This document shows positions 1 to 6,743 of a DNA stretch of 14,871 bases, piece after piece. Numbering within the stretch: position 1 is the stretch's first letter; each line of letters starts with the position of its first letter. The translations under genes and the position numbers were made by a program. The stretch lies in contig JAQUDY010000009.1 in assembly GCA_028685445.1 (NCBI GenBank), forward strand, positions 1 through 14,871, in the 5' to 3' direction. Under the pieces are notes generated by a model, which had not been told where the DNA came from, searched no databases, and saw nothing but the letters and a program-made list of their open reading frames with translations. The stretch comes from Bacilli bacterium (GTDB taxonomy: Bacteria > Bacillota_I > Bacilli_A > RF39 > UBA660).

Positions 1-320
1 GTAAAAACCTTTCTTGAAGCAGCTCTTTTTTGTCTATATTGACTGAAAGCTTCATAAACTAACATTTGCTTTTCTTTCTTCAAAATTTCTTCGATAATGT
101 CTTGAATATCTTCTACATTTATCGTTTTTCGTTTAAAATAATTTATTTCAATATATTTTAGAACATCTTCATAGATTTTATTAACTAATTTTTCATCATA
201 TGTTTTATAGACATAATCAAAGGCTTGTTTAATAGCTACTGCAATTTTATAATTATTAAAATTTACTCTTTGACCACTTCTTTTAACAACAATTAATTCT
301 TCGAATACTTCTTTCTTCAT
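1..320 (-). CDS. ATP-cone domain protein, probably ribonucleotide reductase large subunit (3' part outside window)
   Basis: The ATG is at 318-320 and 106 codons run to the window edge without a stop. The translation has the ATP-cone pattern: VVKRSGQRVNF near residues 11-21, then KIAVAIKQAFD, a VEDIQDIIEEIL helix and AFSQYRQKRAASR at about 91-103. ATP-cones are the nucleotide-sensing N-terminal domains of ribonucleotide reductases (NrdA/E, NrdJ, NrdD) and of the repressor NrdR. NrdR has a zinc ribbon before the cone; here the cone starts almost at residue 1, so a reductase is more likely. The class cannot be told without the catalytic part, and a stand-alone ATP-cone protein is also possible. 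The Shine-Dalgarno is weak (TAGGT, about 6 nt from the ATG), but the promoter upstream is near consensus. Confidence 0.75.
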   Translation of the reverse strand, partial: MKKEVFEELIVVKRSGQRVNFNNYKIAVAIKQAFDYVYKTYDEKLVNKIYEDVLKYIEINYFKRKTINVEDIQDIIEEILKKEKQMLVYEAFSQYRQKRAASRKVF

Positions 321-360
321 TTTTTTACCTACCCAAACATATTTTCTATATTCTAAGAAA

Positions 361-389
361 ATCATAACAGAATCAGAAATATTAGTCAA
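361..389 (-). promoter_or_regulatory. Promoter of the ATP-cone/ribonucleotide reductase gene
   Basis: On the minus strand TTGACT (384-389) is followed by a 17-nt spacer and TATGAT (361-366). This is 5/6 at each hexamer with ideal spacing, and lies about 40 nt upstream of the ATG at 320. The -35 hexamer overlaps the right-hand end of the 15-bp inverted repeat reported at 385-469. Confidence 0.7.
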
Positions 390-469
390 TGTTTTTTTTA
401 ATCTTTTTTCGCTTTTTGTTTTTTTGAAATAGAAATGTTTTTTATTTTTTTGATAAAAAAAACATTGAC
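385..469. repeat. 15-bp perfect inverted repeat with 55-bp spacer
   Basis: GTCAATG followed by eight T (385-399) is repeated as its exact reverse complement, eight A followed by CATTGAC (455-469). The arm nearer the gene contains most of the -35 of the reductase promoter. The spacer is T-rich with no recognisable gene. It may be an operator pair or a DNA loop site. The sequence does not look like a NrdR box, and no regulator can be named. Confidence 0.6.
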
Positions 470-490
470 GCTTTATAAGTTCAATCATAC

Positions 491-527
491 AAACAAAAAA
501 GAGAAAATAGAGTTTTTCTCTTTTTTT
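491..527 (-). terminator. Rho-independent-type hairpin after the first HD-domain gene
   Basis: A perfect 13-bp stem (495-507 with 514-526) and a 6-nt loop lie just downstream of the TAA at 550 of the minus-strand HD gene. The stem is made of A-runs and T-runs around GAG/CTC, so either strand gives a hairpin ending in T. On the minus strand the T-run is followed by GTTTG. It isolates the HD gene from the reductase promoter further down. Confidence 0.6.
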
Positions 528-549
528 ATAATTCTACAATTAGTTTACA

Positions 550-1047
550 TTAATTATTATTTAAAGTTAAAAAATTAAATATAAATAAAATCCAGATACT
601 AAAAGCAAGCGTTAATTTAAATCGACCGTATTCATATAGCGCTGTTCCTTTATCAGTTAATGATAATACTGCTCCTTCTAAGGATAATGGCGGAACTAAA
701 GTTAAAGGAAACATATGACTTAAAATAGCTTCTTCTTCTTTTTTATTTAAATTAAAATGTTTTTTTGAATTTTCTAGTGCTATTTTAGGATGCGTTGTTC
801 CTTTTTTTATTCCTTTAATTTCTCCAAAATCATCATTTAAAAAGAAGTCATGTAAAAGCGCTGCTCTTGTAGCAGATATATAATCTATATTTAATTTTTT
901 AGATAAAATATATGTTTGTTTTGCAACTCTAATTGAATGTTCATATCTAGTTAAACCATGGTGGTTTTCTTTTTTTAGTTTCTTGTAATAATCATTATTG
1001 ATTATTTCATTTGCTATAGAATCAAAAGAAACAATTCCATAATTCAT
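550..1047 (-). CDS. HD-domain protein, probable metal-dependent phosphohydrolase (paralogue 1, hydrophobic tail)
   Basis: A 165-aa HD-superfamily protein of unknown substrate. The putative metal ligands are visible: H37 (in RYEHS), H66-D67 (LLHDFF), H86 (THPK), H111 (ILSHM) and D132 (LTDKG). These sit in the layout of small stand-alone Clostridia/Bacilli HD hydrolases. The reading frame is open 20 codons further upstream, but I place the start at the ATG at 1045-1047. It has a GGAG Shine-Dalgarno 8 nt upstream, and the candidate promoter -10 (1071-1076) lies inside the longer version. It is a diverged duplicate of the neighbouring HD gene. The last 20 residues or so differ: this copy ends in an apolar stretch (about 145-161) rich in F, I and L that could be a membrane anchor, where the paralogue has a basic tail. 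It is probably transcribed alone. The hydrolase fold is well supported; the reaction is unknown. Confidence 0.8.
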   Translation of the reverse strand: MNYGIVSFDSIANEIINNDYYKKLKKENHHGLTRYEHSIRVAKQTYILSKKLNIDYISATRAALLHDFFLNDDFGEIKGIKKGTTHPKIALENSKKHFNLNKKEEEAILSHMFPLTLVPPLSLEGAVLSLTDKGTALYEYGRFKLTLAFSIWILFIFNFLTLNNN

Positions 1048-1070
1048 TTTCATCACTCCAAGACTTAATA

Positions 1071-1079
1071 AGTATAACA
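1071..1079 (-). promoter_or_regulatory. Extended -10 promoter of HD paralogue 1
   Basis: TGT followed by TATACT on the minus strand, with -10 at 1071-1076, about 24 nt before the chosen ATG. No convincing -35 is seen 16-18 nt upstream, so it would depend on the TGn element. The stretch 1048-1153 contains nothing else I can identify; it is AT-rich and has no clear terminator for the upstream HD gene. Confidence 0.45.
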
Positions 1080-1153
1080 TAAATTGGATTAAAAATGTAT
1101 TTTCCACTATTTATATTATATGCTTATTATATTATTTAAGTTAATTATTAATA

Positions 1154-1696
1154 TTAACGAGATTTTATTAATTTTTTGTTTAATTGATTTATTGTATTTT
1201 TTGTTTTTCTAGTGCCTAAAGACAATATATACTCTTGAATCGCTACTCCCTTATCAACTAAGCTAAGAGTTGTTCCTTCTAAAGTTTTTGGTCTTGTAGG
1301 AGTAAGTGGGTACATATGATTTAAGATTGCATCTGCTTCTTTTTCATTTATATTAAAATATTTTTGAGAATTTAATAACGCTTGTTTTGGATGCTCTTTT
1401 GATCTTTTAATAGATTTTATATCTTCGGGAAAGTTATCATTAAAGAAAAAATCATGCAAGAATGCCGCTCTAGTTGCACTTTTATAGTCAAGTCCAAGAG
1501 ACTTAGCTATAATATATGTTCCTTTTGCCACTTTAAAAGAATGTTTTAATCTTTGCGTACCATGGTGAGATTCTAACGATAAGTTCATATATTCTTCACA
1601 ATTAATAAATTCTGCTGCTATATCTTCAAATTCATATTCATCAACAACGAGTAAATCTTTACTTATTGATTCTTCTATTACTATATTTTTTATCAT
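1154..1696 (-). CDS. HD-domain protein, probable metal-dependent phosphohydrolase (paralogue 2)
   Basis: A 180-aa HD-superfamily protein, clearly paralogous to the 165-aa gene next to it. Shared blocks include HHG near residue 44, SATRAA followed by LHDFF, and HP followed by a spaced AL-NS. Putative ligands are H52, H81-D82, H102, H127 and D148. The tail after residue 158 is basic (KTKNTINQLNKKLIKSR) and not hydrophobic. The start is the ATG at 1694-1696, 31 nt after the stop of the upstream ligase. The only purine-rich candidate ribosome site (AAAGGA) is about 20 nt upstream, unusually far, and no better start codon lies between. It is probably cotranscribed with the ligase gene. The substrate cannot be inferred. 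Confidence 0.8.
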   Translation of the reverse strand: MIKNIVIEESISKDLLVVDEYEFEDIAAEFINCEEYMNLSLESHHGTQRLKHSFKVAKGTYIIAKSLGLDYKSATRAAFLHDFFFNDNFPEDIKSIKRSKEHPKQALLNSQKYFNINEKEADAILNHMYPLTPTRPKTLEGTTLSLVDKGVAIQEYILSLGTRKTKNTINQLNKKLIKSR

Positions 1697-1727
1697 GTTT
1701 ATTTTTTAAGTTTGTTTCCTTTCGTAT

Positions 1728-3476
1728 TTACTTTACATTACGGTAATCAGCTTTTCCTACTTTTGTTACTGGCAATGTTTCTCTGTACTCATAAGCTACA
1801 GGCCATGAATACTTTGCTAAATTATTTTCTGAATGTTTCTTAATCTCTTCTTTTATTTCATCAGTTAATTTATATTCTGATTTTAATACTATAAAAGCTT
1901 TTGCAACCTCTCCTTTATAAGGGTGCGGCGTTCCTACTACAATTGAAGTTAAAACTTTAGGATGATTATTTATAATATTTTCTACATGATTAGGATAAAT
2001 ATTATATCCAGAAGAAATGATCATTCTTTTAATCCTAGATTTAAAGAAAATCACTCCATTTTTATTCATTGCTCCCATATCTCCAGTATGAAGCCAAATT
2101 TTACCATCTTGATGAGTTTTTAAAGTTAACTTTGTTTCTTCTTTTTCGTCTAAATAACCAAGCATAACTGCAGGACTACTTAAACAAATCTCGCCATCTG
2201 TATCATAATATAGGTTCTCATCTGTACCAGGCTTTACTATTTTTACAAAACTATCAGGCCCAGGTATTCCGATTGAGCCAGGAATAAAATCATTTAAAGG
2301 AGTCATTATTGTAGATGCAACACATTCTGTCATTCCCCAGCCAACTCTAATTTCTGCATTACATCCATGTTTTTTCACAAAGTCATTAACTCTTTTTTGT
2401 AATTCTGGGGTTAACATATCTCCACCGCATAAAATAGTTGTTAGAAATTCTAATTCGTTATCTCTTAGCTCAGTATTAAGCAGTGCTTCATATAAAGTTG
2501 GAACTCCAGCAATAAAATTCGGTTTATAAGTTCTTATTAGTTTTCCAAAATCTCTTGCAGTAAATTTAGGGATTATTATACACTTCATGCCTGCTGTTAA
2601 AACTGTATGAAAACAAATACCTAGACCAAAACCATGAAATATTGGCATAATAGATAACATACTTTCTCCTGCTTTAACTGTAGGTGTAACTGATTTATTC
2701 TGTTCAGCAATAGCGTTAAAATTACGGCTAGATAGCATTATTCCTTTAGGAGTTCCAGTTGTTCCGCCACTATATAATATAATAGCTAATTCATCATCTT
2801 TTTTATCTGATTTATTAACATCCATAATAGATTTACCTTCATAGATAAAATCTTTCCACATAATAACGTTGTCTTTTTTCTTTTTTATTTTTATTTTACG
2901 ACCATTAGTTATCCAGTATGCCATAGACGTTATAGAGTTCATACTATCACTAGCTTTAGTAAGAATTATTTTTTTTATTTCAATATTCTTTTGGACTTCT
3001 TCTAATTTTTCATGAACAAAATCCATTGTTAATAAATATTGACTTTTCGCTTTAGTTAAACAAAACTCTATTTCCGTAGAAGATGATAAAGGATGTACCA
3101 TATTTGCTACAGCACCTAACAAATTAAGCGCATAAACTGAAATAATACCCTCTGGAGTATTTGGCATGCAAATTGTTACTACATCATTTTCTTTAACGCC
3201 TATTTTTTGAAAAGATTTTGCGCATCTATTTATTTTTTCTATAAATTCTGCAAAAGTACATTTTTTTCCAAAATATTCATATGCGTAATAACTAGGATAA
3301 AGATTCGCAGCATCTTCTAAATGCTGATAAATTGTTTTTTCAGGATATATTAAACTCTTTGGTATTTTTAGCTCTTCATAGTATTTATACCAAGGCGCCG
3401 AGTCTAAATATTCATAATGAATAGCTTGTGCACTTTGTTTAATACTATCTTTTATTTTACCAAATTTTATTTTCAT
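1728..3476 (-). CDS. AMP-forming acyl-CoA synthetase-like ligase (paralogue A)
   Basis: A 582-aa class I adenylate-forming enzyme of full family length. It would activate a carboxylic acid, probably a fatty acid, with ATP to an acyl-adenylate and then a thioester. Motifs in order: the AMP-binding P-loop YSGGTTGTPKG (235-245), GWGMTE (379-384), HTGD (463-466, ribose-binding Asp), KSRIKRMIISSGYNIYP (479-495, hinge and C-domain), and PVTKVGKADYR with the adenylation lysine K575. No transmembrane segment or signal peptide is evident. A GAGG Shine-Dalgarno lies 5 nt before the ATG. It shares most of its length with the second ligase at 3973-5712, from which ytxH separates it. No carrier-protein gene is nearby, so CoA is the likelier acceptor. 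The acyl substrate is not readable from the sequence. Confidence 0.88.
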   Translation of the reverse strand: MKIKFGKIKDSIKQSAQAIHYEYLDSAPWYKYYEELKIPKSLIYPEKTIYQHLEDAANLYPSYYAYEYFGKKCTFAEFIEKINRCAKSFQKIGVKENDVVTICMPNTPEGIISVYALNLLGAVANMVHPLSSSTEIEFCLTKAKSQYLLTMDFVHEKLEEVQKNIEIKKIILTKASDSMNSITSMAYWITNGRKIKIKKKKDNVIMWKDFIYEGKSIMDVNKSDKKDDELAIILYSGGTTGTPKGIMLSSRNFNAIAEQNKSVTPTVKAGESMLSIMPIFHGFGLGICFHTVLTAGMKCIIIPKFTARDFGKLIRTYKPNFIAGVPTLYEALLNTELRDNELEFLTTILCGGDMLTPELQKRVNDFVKKHGCNAEIRVGWGMTECVASTIMTPLNDFIPGSIGIPGPDSFVKIVKPGTDENLYYDTDGEICLSSPAVMLGYLDEKEETKLTLKTHQDGKIWLHTGDMGAMNKNGVIFFKSRIKRMIISSGYNIYPNHVENIINNHPKVLTSIVVGTPHPYKGEVAKAFIVLKSEYKLTDEIKEEIKKHSENNLAKYSWPVAYEYRETLPVTKVGKADYRNVK

Positions 3477-3500
3477 TTTAACCTCACTATACTAATTTTA

Positions 3501-3529
3501 ATTTTAACATGATATTTTTTAGATTGCAA
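3501..3529 (-). promoter_or_regulatory. Candidate internal promoter for ligase A and HD paralogue 2
   Basis: TTGCAA (3524-3529), a 17-nt spacer and TAAAAT (3501-3506) on the minus strand, with TGT directly before the -10. It lies in the 65-nt gap between ytxH and ligase A, 24 nt before the ATG. The -35 matches 4/6 and the -10 matches 5/6. Confidence 0.4.
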
Positions 3530-3541
3530 ATAAGAAAAGTC

Positions 3542-3961
3542 TTACTTTTTTTTATTAGTCTTCTCTAAATTATCAGCTAAATCATATAATAATTCTGCTG
3601 ATTTTAATCTAATGTTATTTGCTATTTTTTCCATAATTGGCGTTCCTTTTGTTCTAACAGTTTGGTAAATAGATTCTGATTTTTCTTTTATTTTTTCTGC
3701 TTGTTTAACAGCGATTCTTTTAATTTTAATTTTATCTAATTCTGTTAAATCATTCTTTATTTCAATTATTTTGTCTTCTAAATTAAAATCAATTTCATCA
3801 AAATCATCTATCTTTGTCATCTCTTCTTTTAAGCTATCCAATAGGACTTTAATATTCTTAGCTAACTCTGCTCGCGTTTCTGCTCCTTTTTTTGGTGCAA
3901 AAAGCACTCCTGCAGCTCCACCTACAATAAGTCCGGTTAAAAACCTTTTTTTATTACTCAT
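3542..3961 (-). CDS. YtxH-like small membrane-associated stress protein
   Basis: A 139-aa protein with the YtxH/GvpP-like N terminus: a short basic start, a glycine/alanine-rich hydrophobic segment (about 8-22) and then FAPKKGAETR. The remainder is a long charged helix with coiled-coil character. B. subtilis YtxH belongs to the general stress regulon; the molecular role is not established. An AGGAG ribosome site lies 6 nt from the ATG, just after the stop of ligase B (11-nt gap), so it is cotranscribed with that gene. Its place between two ligase paralogues suggests a linked envelope or lipid role, which is inference. Confidence 0.82.
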   Translation of the reverse strand: MSNKKRFLTGLIVGGAAGVLFAPKKGAETRAELAKNIKVLLDSLKEEMTKIDDFDEIDFNLEDKIIEIKNDLTELDKIKIKRIAVKQAEKIKEKSESIYQTVRTKGTPIMEKIANNIRLKSAELLYDLADNLEKTNKKK

Positions 3962-3972
3962 TTTCGTCTCCT

Positions 3973-5712
3973 TTACTTTACATTCCGATAATCTGCTTTA
4001 CCTATCTTTGTTTGAGGAAGTGAATCTCTATATTCAATTGATGCTGGAAGCATATATTTAGATAAATTCTTTTTACAATGCTCTTTTAATTCATTATCAA
4101 GTTTACTACTCTTCTTTATGCCTTCTTTTAATACAACAAAAGCTTTAACTACTTCTCCTTTATAAGGATGAGCCTCACCTACAACAATAGAAGTTAATAT
4201 ACTAGGATGAGAATTTAAAACATTTTCAATATAATTTGGATAAACATTATATCCTGATGAAATAATCATTCTTTTAATTCTAGATTTAAAGAAAATCATC
4301 CCATTTTTATCCATGGATCCCATATCCCCGGTATGAAGCCATATATAGCCATCTTCATGTTTTCGTAAAGTGTTAGCTGTTTCTTCCTTATCATCTAAAT
4401 AACCCATCATTACAATTGGACCTCTAATGCATATTTCTCCATCTGTATCAAAATAAACATTTTCTTCTGTTCCAGGTTTTACAATTTTTACATAATTATC
4501 TGGAGATGGAATACCTATACTTCCTGGTAAGAAGTTACCTACCGGAGTAGCAGTTCCAGCGGCTACACATTCTGTCATTCCCCAACCAACTCTTATTTCT
4601 GTTTTACTACCATGACCTTCTAAATATTTATTAACTCTTTTTTGTAATTCTGGAGTTAGCATGTCTCCTCCACTTATAACGTTAGTTACAAATGATAAGC
4701 CATCATCATTTAATTTAGTTTGGATTAAAGCCTCAAATAAAGTTGGTACTCCTACTAAAAAGTTTGGTCTATAAGTTTTAATTAGTTTTCCAAATTCTTC
4801 TGGAGCAAACTTAGGTATAATAATTGCTTTTCCTCCAGCTATTAATAAAGTATGAAAACAAACTGCTAAACCAAAGCCATGAAATATCGGCATAATACTT
4901 AAAATACTACTTCCAGCTGGAACATCCGCAATTGATAAGTTTTGCAAAGCAGAGATATTAATATTGCGGCTACTATGCATAATTCCTTTAGGATTACCTG
5001 TAGTCCCTCCGCTATATAAAATAACAGCAAGTTCAGTATCTTTTTTATCACTTCTTTTTAAAGAGGTTTTCTTTCCTTCATAAATAAAATCTTTCCATAA
5101 AGTAACATTTGATTTATATTTTTCTTCTTTTTTAATTTTTCTTCCTTTGGTCACCCAAAATAATGATGAGATAACCAAAGGCATGCTCTCATTAACCTTT
5201 GTTAAAATAATCTTTTTTAAATTAACATCTTTTTCTATCTTGGTAATTTTATCATAAAGTGCATCTAAAGTTAAAATATAACTACTCTTTGCTTTATTTA
5301 AGCAAAAAGTTATTTCTCCTTCACTTGATAAAGGATGAACCATATTTGCTACTGCTCCAACTAAATTACACGCATAAAACATCGTTATTGCTTCTGGAGT
5401 ATTTGGCATTAAAATCGTAACAATATCATTTTTAGTAACTCCTATATTTATTAAGCTTTGTGCACATCTTATAATCTTTTCATCGAATTCTTGAAAAGTT
5501 GCTTTTTTTCCGAAATATTCATATGCAATATAATCAGGATATTTTATAGCCGTTCTTTCTAATAATTCATATATTGTACACTCAGGATAAACTCCTTTTT
5601 TTGGATAACCTAATTTTGGATAAAATTTTAGCCAAGGGGCTGATGAACTTTGTTCATAACGGACTTTATCTATATTCTTTTTTACTTTAGTTTTAATCTC
5701 TTCTATCTTCAC
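3973..5712 (-). CDS. AMP-forming acyl-CoA synthetase-like ligase (paralogue B)
   Basis: A 579-aa class I adenylate-forming ligase. It has the P-loop YSGGTTGNPKG (233-243), GWGMTE (376-381), HTGD (460-463) and the hinge KSRIKRMIISSGYNVYP. The C-terminal PQTKIGKADYRNVK carries adenylation lysine K572. All key residues are intact, so both copies should be active. The start codon is GTG (5710-5712) with GAGG 7 nt upstream; no in-frame ATG is suitably placed. The gene follows the 76-aa membrane protein by 10 nt and precedes ytxH by 11 nt, so it sits in the sigma-factor operon. The two ligases share even the final KADYRNVK, so they are a recent or conserved duplication. The probable reaction is ATP-dependent fatty-acid activation to acyl-CoA; the substrate is unknown. 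Confidence 0.88.
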   Translation of the reverse strand: MKIEEIKTKVKKNIDKVRYEQSSSAPWLKFYPKLGYPKKGVYPECTIYELLERTAIKYPDYIAYEYFGKKATFQEFDEKIIRCAQSLINIGVTKNDIVTILMPNTPEAITMFYACNLVGAVANMVHPLSSEGEITFCLNKAKSSYILTLDALYDKITKIEKDVNLKKIILTKVNESMPLVISSLFWVTKGRKIKKEEKYKSNVTLWKDFIYEGKKTSLKRSDKKDTELAVILYSGGTTGNPKGIMHSSRNINISALQNLSIADVPAGSSILSIMPIFHGFGLAVCFHTLLIAGGKAIIIPKFAPEEFGKLIKTYRPNFLVGVPTLFEALIQTKLNDDGLSFVTNVISGGDMLTPELQKRVNKYLEGHGSKTEIRVGWGMTECVAAGTATPVGNFLPGSIGIPSPDNYVKIVKPGTEENVYFDTDGEICIRGPIVMMGYLDDKEETANTLRKHEDGYIWLHTGDMGSMDKNGMIFFKSRIKRMIISSGYNVYPNYIENVLNSHPSILTSIVVGEAHPYKGEVVKAFVVLKEGIKKSSKLDNELKEHCKKNLSKYMLPASIEYRDSLPQTKIGKADYRNVK

Positions 5713-5722
5713 ATTTACACCT

Positions 5723-5953
5723 CTAATTTAAATCTAATTTAAGAGATTTATTTTCAAATATTTTTTTACCTATTAAATAAGTTAAAGTAAGCGCACCTGC
5801 TGTTGCAACTGCTCCTATAGTATATTGTGGTAATTTGTTTTTTATTATCTCTCTTCTATTTAAATTATTCATATTAATTATATTTAGTATCTCTTTATAA
5901 TTTTCATCTTTATTAAAAGCTTTTGTAAATATCTTTTTCATAGTTTTATTCAT
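5723..5953 (-). CDS. Small single-pass membrane protein next to the sigma factor, anti-sigma candidate
   Basis: 76 aa with no family I recognise. The N-terminal 40 residues are polar and basic and could be cytoplasmic. They are followed by one hydrophobic segment (about 44-62, YTIGAVATAGALTLTYL) and a 14-residue tail. The ATG has an AAGGAAG ribosome site 6 nt upstream. The gene begins 3 nt after the sigma factor stop, so translation is probably coupled. Genes in this position behind ECF sigma factors often encode membrane anti-sigma factors, usually with a cytoplasmic N-terminal domain and one TM. This one is very short and shows no zinc-binding HxxxCxxC motif, so the role is a hypothesis from context. 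Confidence 0.7.
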   Translation of the reverse strand: MNKTMKKIFTKAFNKDENYKEILNIINMNNLNRREIIKNKLPQYTIGAVATAGALTLTYLIGKKIFENKSLKLDLN

Positions 5954-5956
5954 AAT

Positions 5957-6496
5957 CTACTTCCTTCCAAATACATCATTGATTTCTTTTAATGTTCTAT
6001 ATAATTTTGTTTTAACAGTTGATTCTTTTATTTTTAATTCTTTTCCAACTTCCTTTAAAGTCATATCTAAATAATAATGTAGATAAAATATCTTAGCTAT
6101 TAAAATATCTTTCTTTTTTAAATAAGCCCATATATCTTTAATATTCTCATCATTTATTACTATATTTTCTATATCAACATCTGATTTAAAGAAATTTAAG
6201 AAATCAGAATCTCCTGAGAATAATACCATATTATTTAATTTATATTTAAAACTGTAATACTTTTTTAACTTGTTTTTTGCAATTCCTATTATAAAAGCAC
6301 TGGGGTTTTCAATATTAGTAATTTTTTTCTTAATAATAATTTTATATAATTCTATATACACATCCTGAATGATATCATTAACATCTTCCATATTTTGACA
6401 ATTTAAAACTACATACTTAAGTGTTCTATCGTATGTTTTGTTATATAATAACTCAAAATAACTCAAGTATTTTTGTTTAAACATATTACCACTCAC
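5957..6496 (-). CDS. ECF-type RNA polymerase sigma factor
   Basis: A 179-aa sigma-70 family protein with only regions 2 and 4, as in group IV (ECF) sigmas. Region 2 covers about 10-80 with the DIIQDVYIELY core-binding helix (41-51). Region 4 covers about 118-175, with a helix-turn-helix around MTLKEVGKELKIKESTVKTKLYR. The frame is open further upstream, including an ATG at 6515-6517. I choose the GTG at 6494-6496 because AAGGA lies 8 nt before it; the ATG at 6482-6484, four codons in, is the other choice. It heads a tight minus-strand run with the 76-aa membrane protein, ligase B and ytxH. It may regulate that run, but I found no second copy of a matching ECF-type promoter to prove it. Confidence 0.85.
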   Translation of the reverse strand: MSGNMFKQKYLSYFELLYNKTYDRTLKYVVLNCQNMEDVNDIIQDVYIELYKIIIKKKITNIENPSAFIIGIAKNKLKKYYSFKYKLNNMVLFSGDSDFLNFFKSDVDIENIVINDENIKDIWAYLKKKDILIAKIFYLHYYLDMTLKEVGKELKIKESTVKTKLYRTLKEINDVFGRK

Positions 6497-6535
6497 TATC
6501 TTAGTCCTTAGAAACATCAAAATAGTTTCAAATTT

Positions 6536-6544
6536 ATTATAACA
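6536..6544 (-). promoter_or_regulatory. Extended -10 promoter of the sigma factor operon
   Basis: TGT plus a perfect TATAAT (6536-6541) on the minus strand, about 40 nt before the GTG start. Only a T-run lies at the -35 position. The context AATTTGTTATAAT is shared with the promoter of the 306-aa gene. It looks like a housekeeping promoter, not an ECF one. Confidence 0.55.
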
Positions 6545-6557
6545 AATTTAAAAAATT

Positions 6558-6611
6558 AAAAAAAACTCATTTCTGATTTCATTTTTATTTTATTAATTAA
6601 TCAGCATAGAG
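6558..6611 (-). terminator. Probable terminator after tRNA-Leu
   Basis: Read on the minus strand: CTC, a 4-nt internal loop, CTGATT, an AT-rich loop, AATCAG, a 4-nt internal loop and GAG, followed by eight T (6558-6565). The imperfect stem makes it weaker than a textbook terminator, but the position 14 nt after the tRNA CCA and the T8 tract fit. Confidence 0.5.
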
Positions 6612-6624
6612 CTAGATATTTTAT

Positions 6625-6711
6625 TGGTGCAGGAGATGGGACTTGAACCCACACAGTATTTCTACCAAAGGTGTTTGAGACCTTCGTGTCTACCACTTCC
6701 ACCACTCCTGC
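6625..6711 (-). tRNA. tRNA-Leu(CAA)
   Basis: An 87-nt cloverleaf on the minus strand. Acceptor stem GCAGGAG/CTCCTGC, discriminator A and a genomically encoded CCA (6625-6627). Anticodon stem AAGGT/ACCTT encloses the loop CTCAAAC, giving anticodon CAA, which reads UUG. The long variable arm marks it as a class II tRNA, as expected for leucine. The T-loop is TTCAAGT. It starts only 9 nt after the scpB stop, so it is probably cut from the scpAB transcript. Confidence 0.95.
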
Positions 6712-6718
6712 GTATATG

Positions 6719-6743
6719 CTTCAATCTTCTTTATAGATTGAAG
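6719..6743 (-). other. 9-bp perfect hairpin at the scpB 3' end, ahead of tRNA-Leu
   Basis: CTTCAATCT (6719-6727) and AGATTGAAG (6735-6743) pair perfectly around a 7-nt loop. The structure spans the scpB stop codon and ends 7 nt before the mature 5' end of the tRNA. No T-run follows, so it is unlikely to be an intrinsic terminator. It may protect the scpB mRNA or position processing of the tRNA precursor. Confidence 0.55.

Noticed and set aside
1-320. NrdR repressor identity for the ATP-cone fragment
   Set aside because: NrdR needs an N-terminal zinc ribbon before the ATP-cone; the cone here begins within ten residues of the start codon.
465-527. Plus-strand TTGACG-17-TACAAA followed by the 13-bp hairpin, as a possible small RNA gene
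   Set aside because: The -10 would lie directly against the hairpin, leaving almost no transcript; the -35 likeness is explained by the inverted repeat, and the hairpin serves the minus-strand gene.
1048-1107. Upstream extension of HD paralogue 1 (20 extra codons beginning MENTFLIQF, hydrophobic)
   Set aside because: It looks like a signal anchor, but the GGAG site favours the ATG at 1045-1047 and the TGTTATACT promoter element lies inside the extension.
3771-4061. Plus-strand 96-codon open frame across ytxH/ligase B, and similar frames at 6839-7057, 7399-7704, 9108-9458, 10521-10718 and 11683-12036
   Set aside because: All lie opposite well-supported genes, have low-complexity Ser/Leu/Phe composition typical of antisense reading of AT-rich genes, and show no domain motifs.
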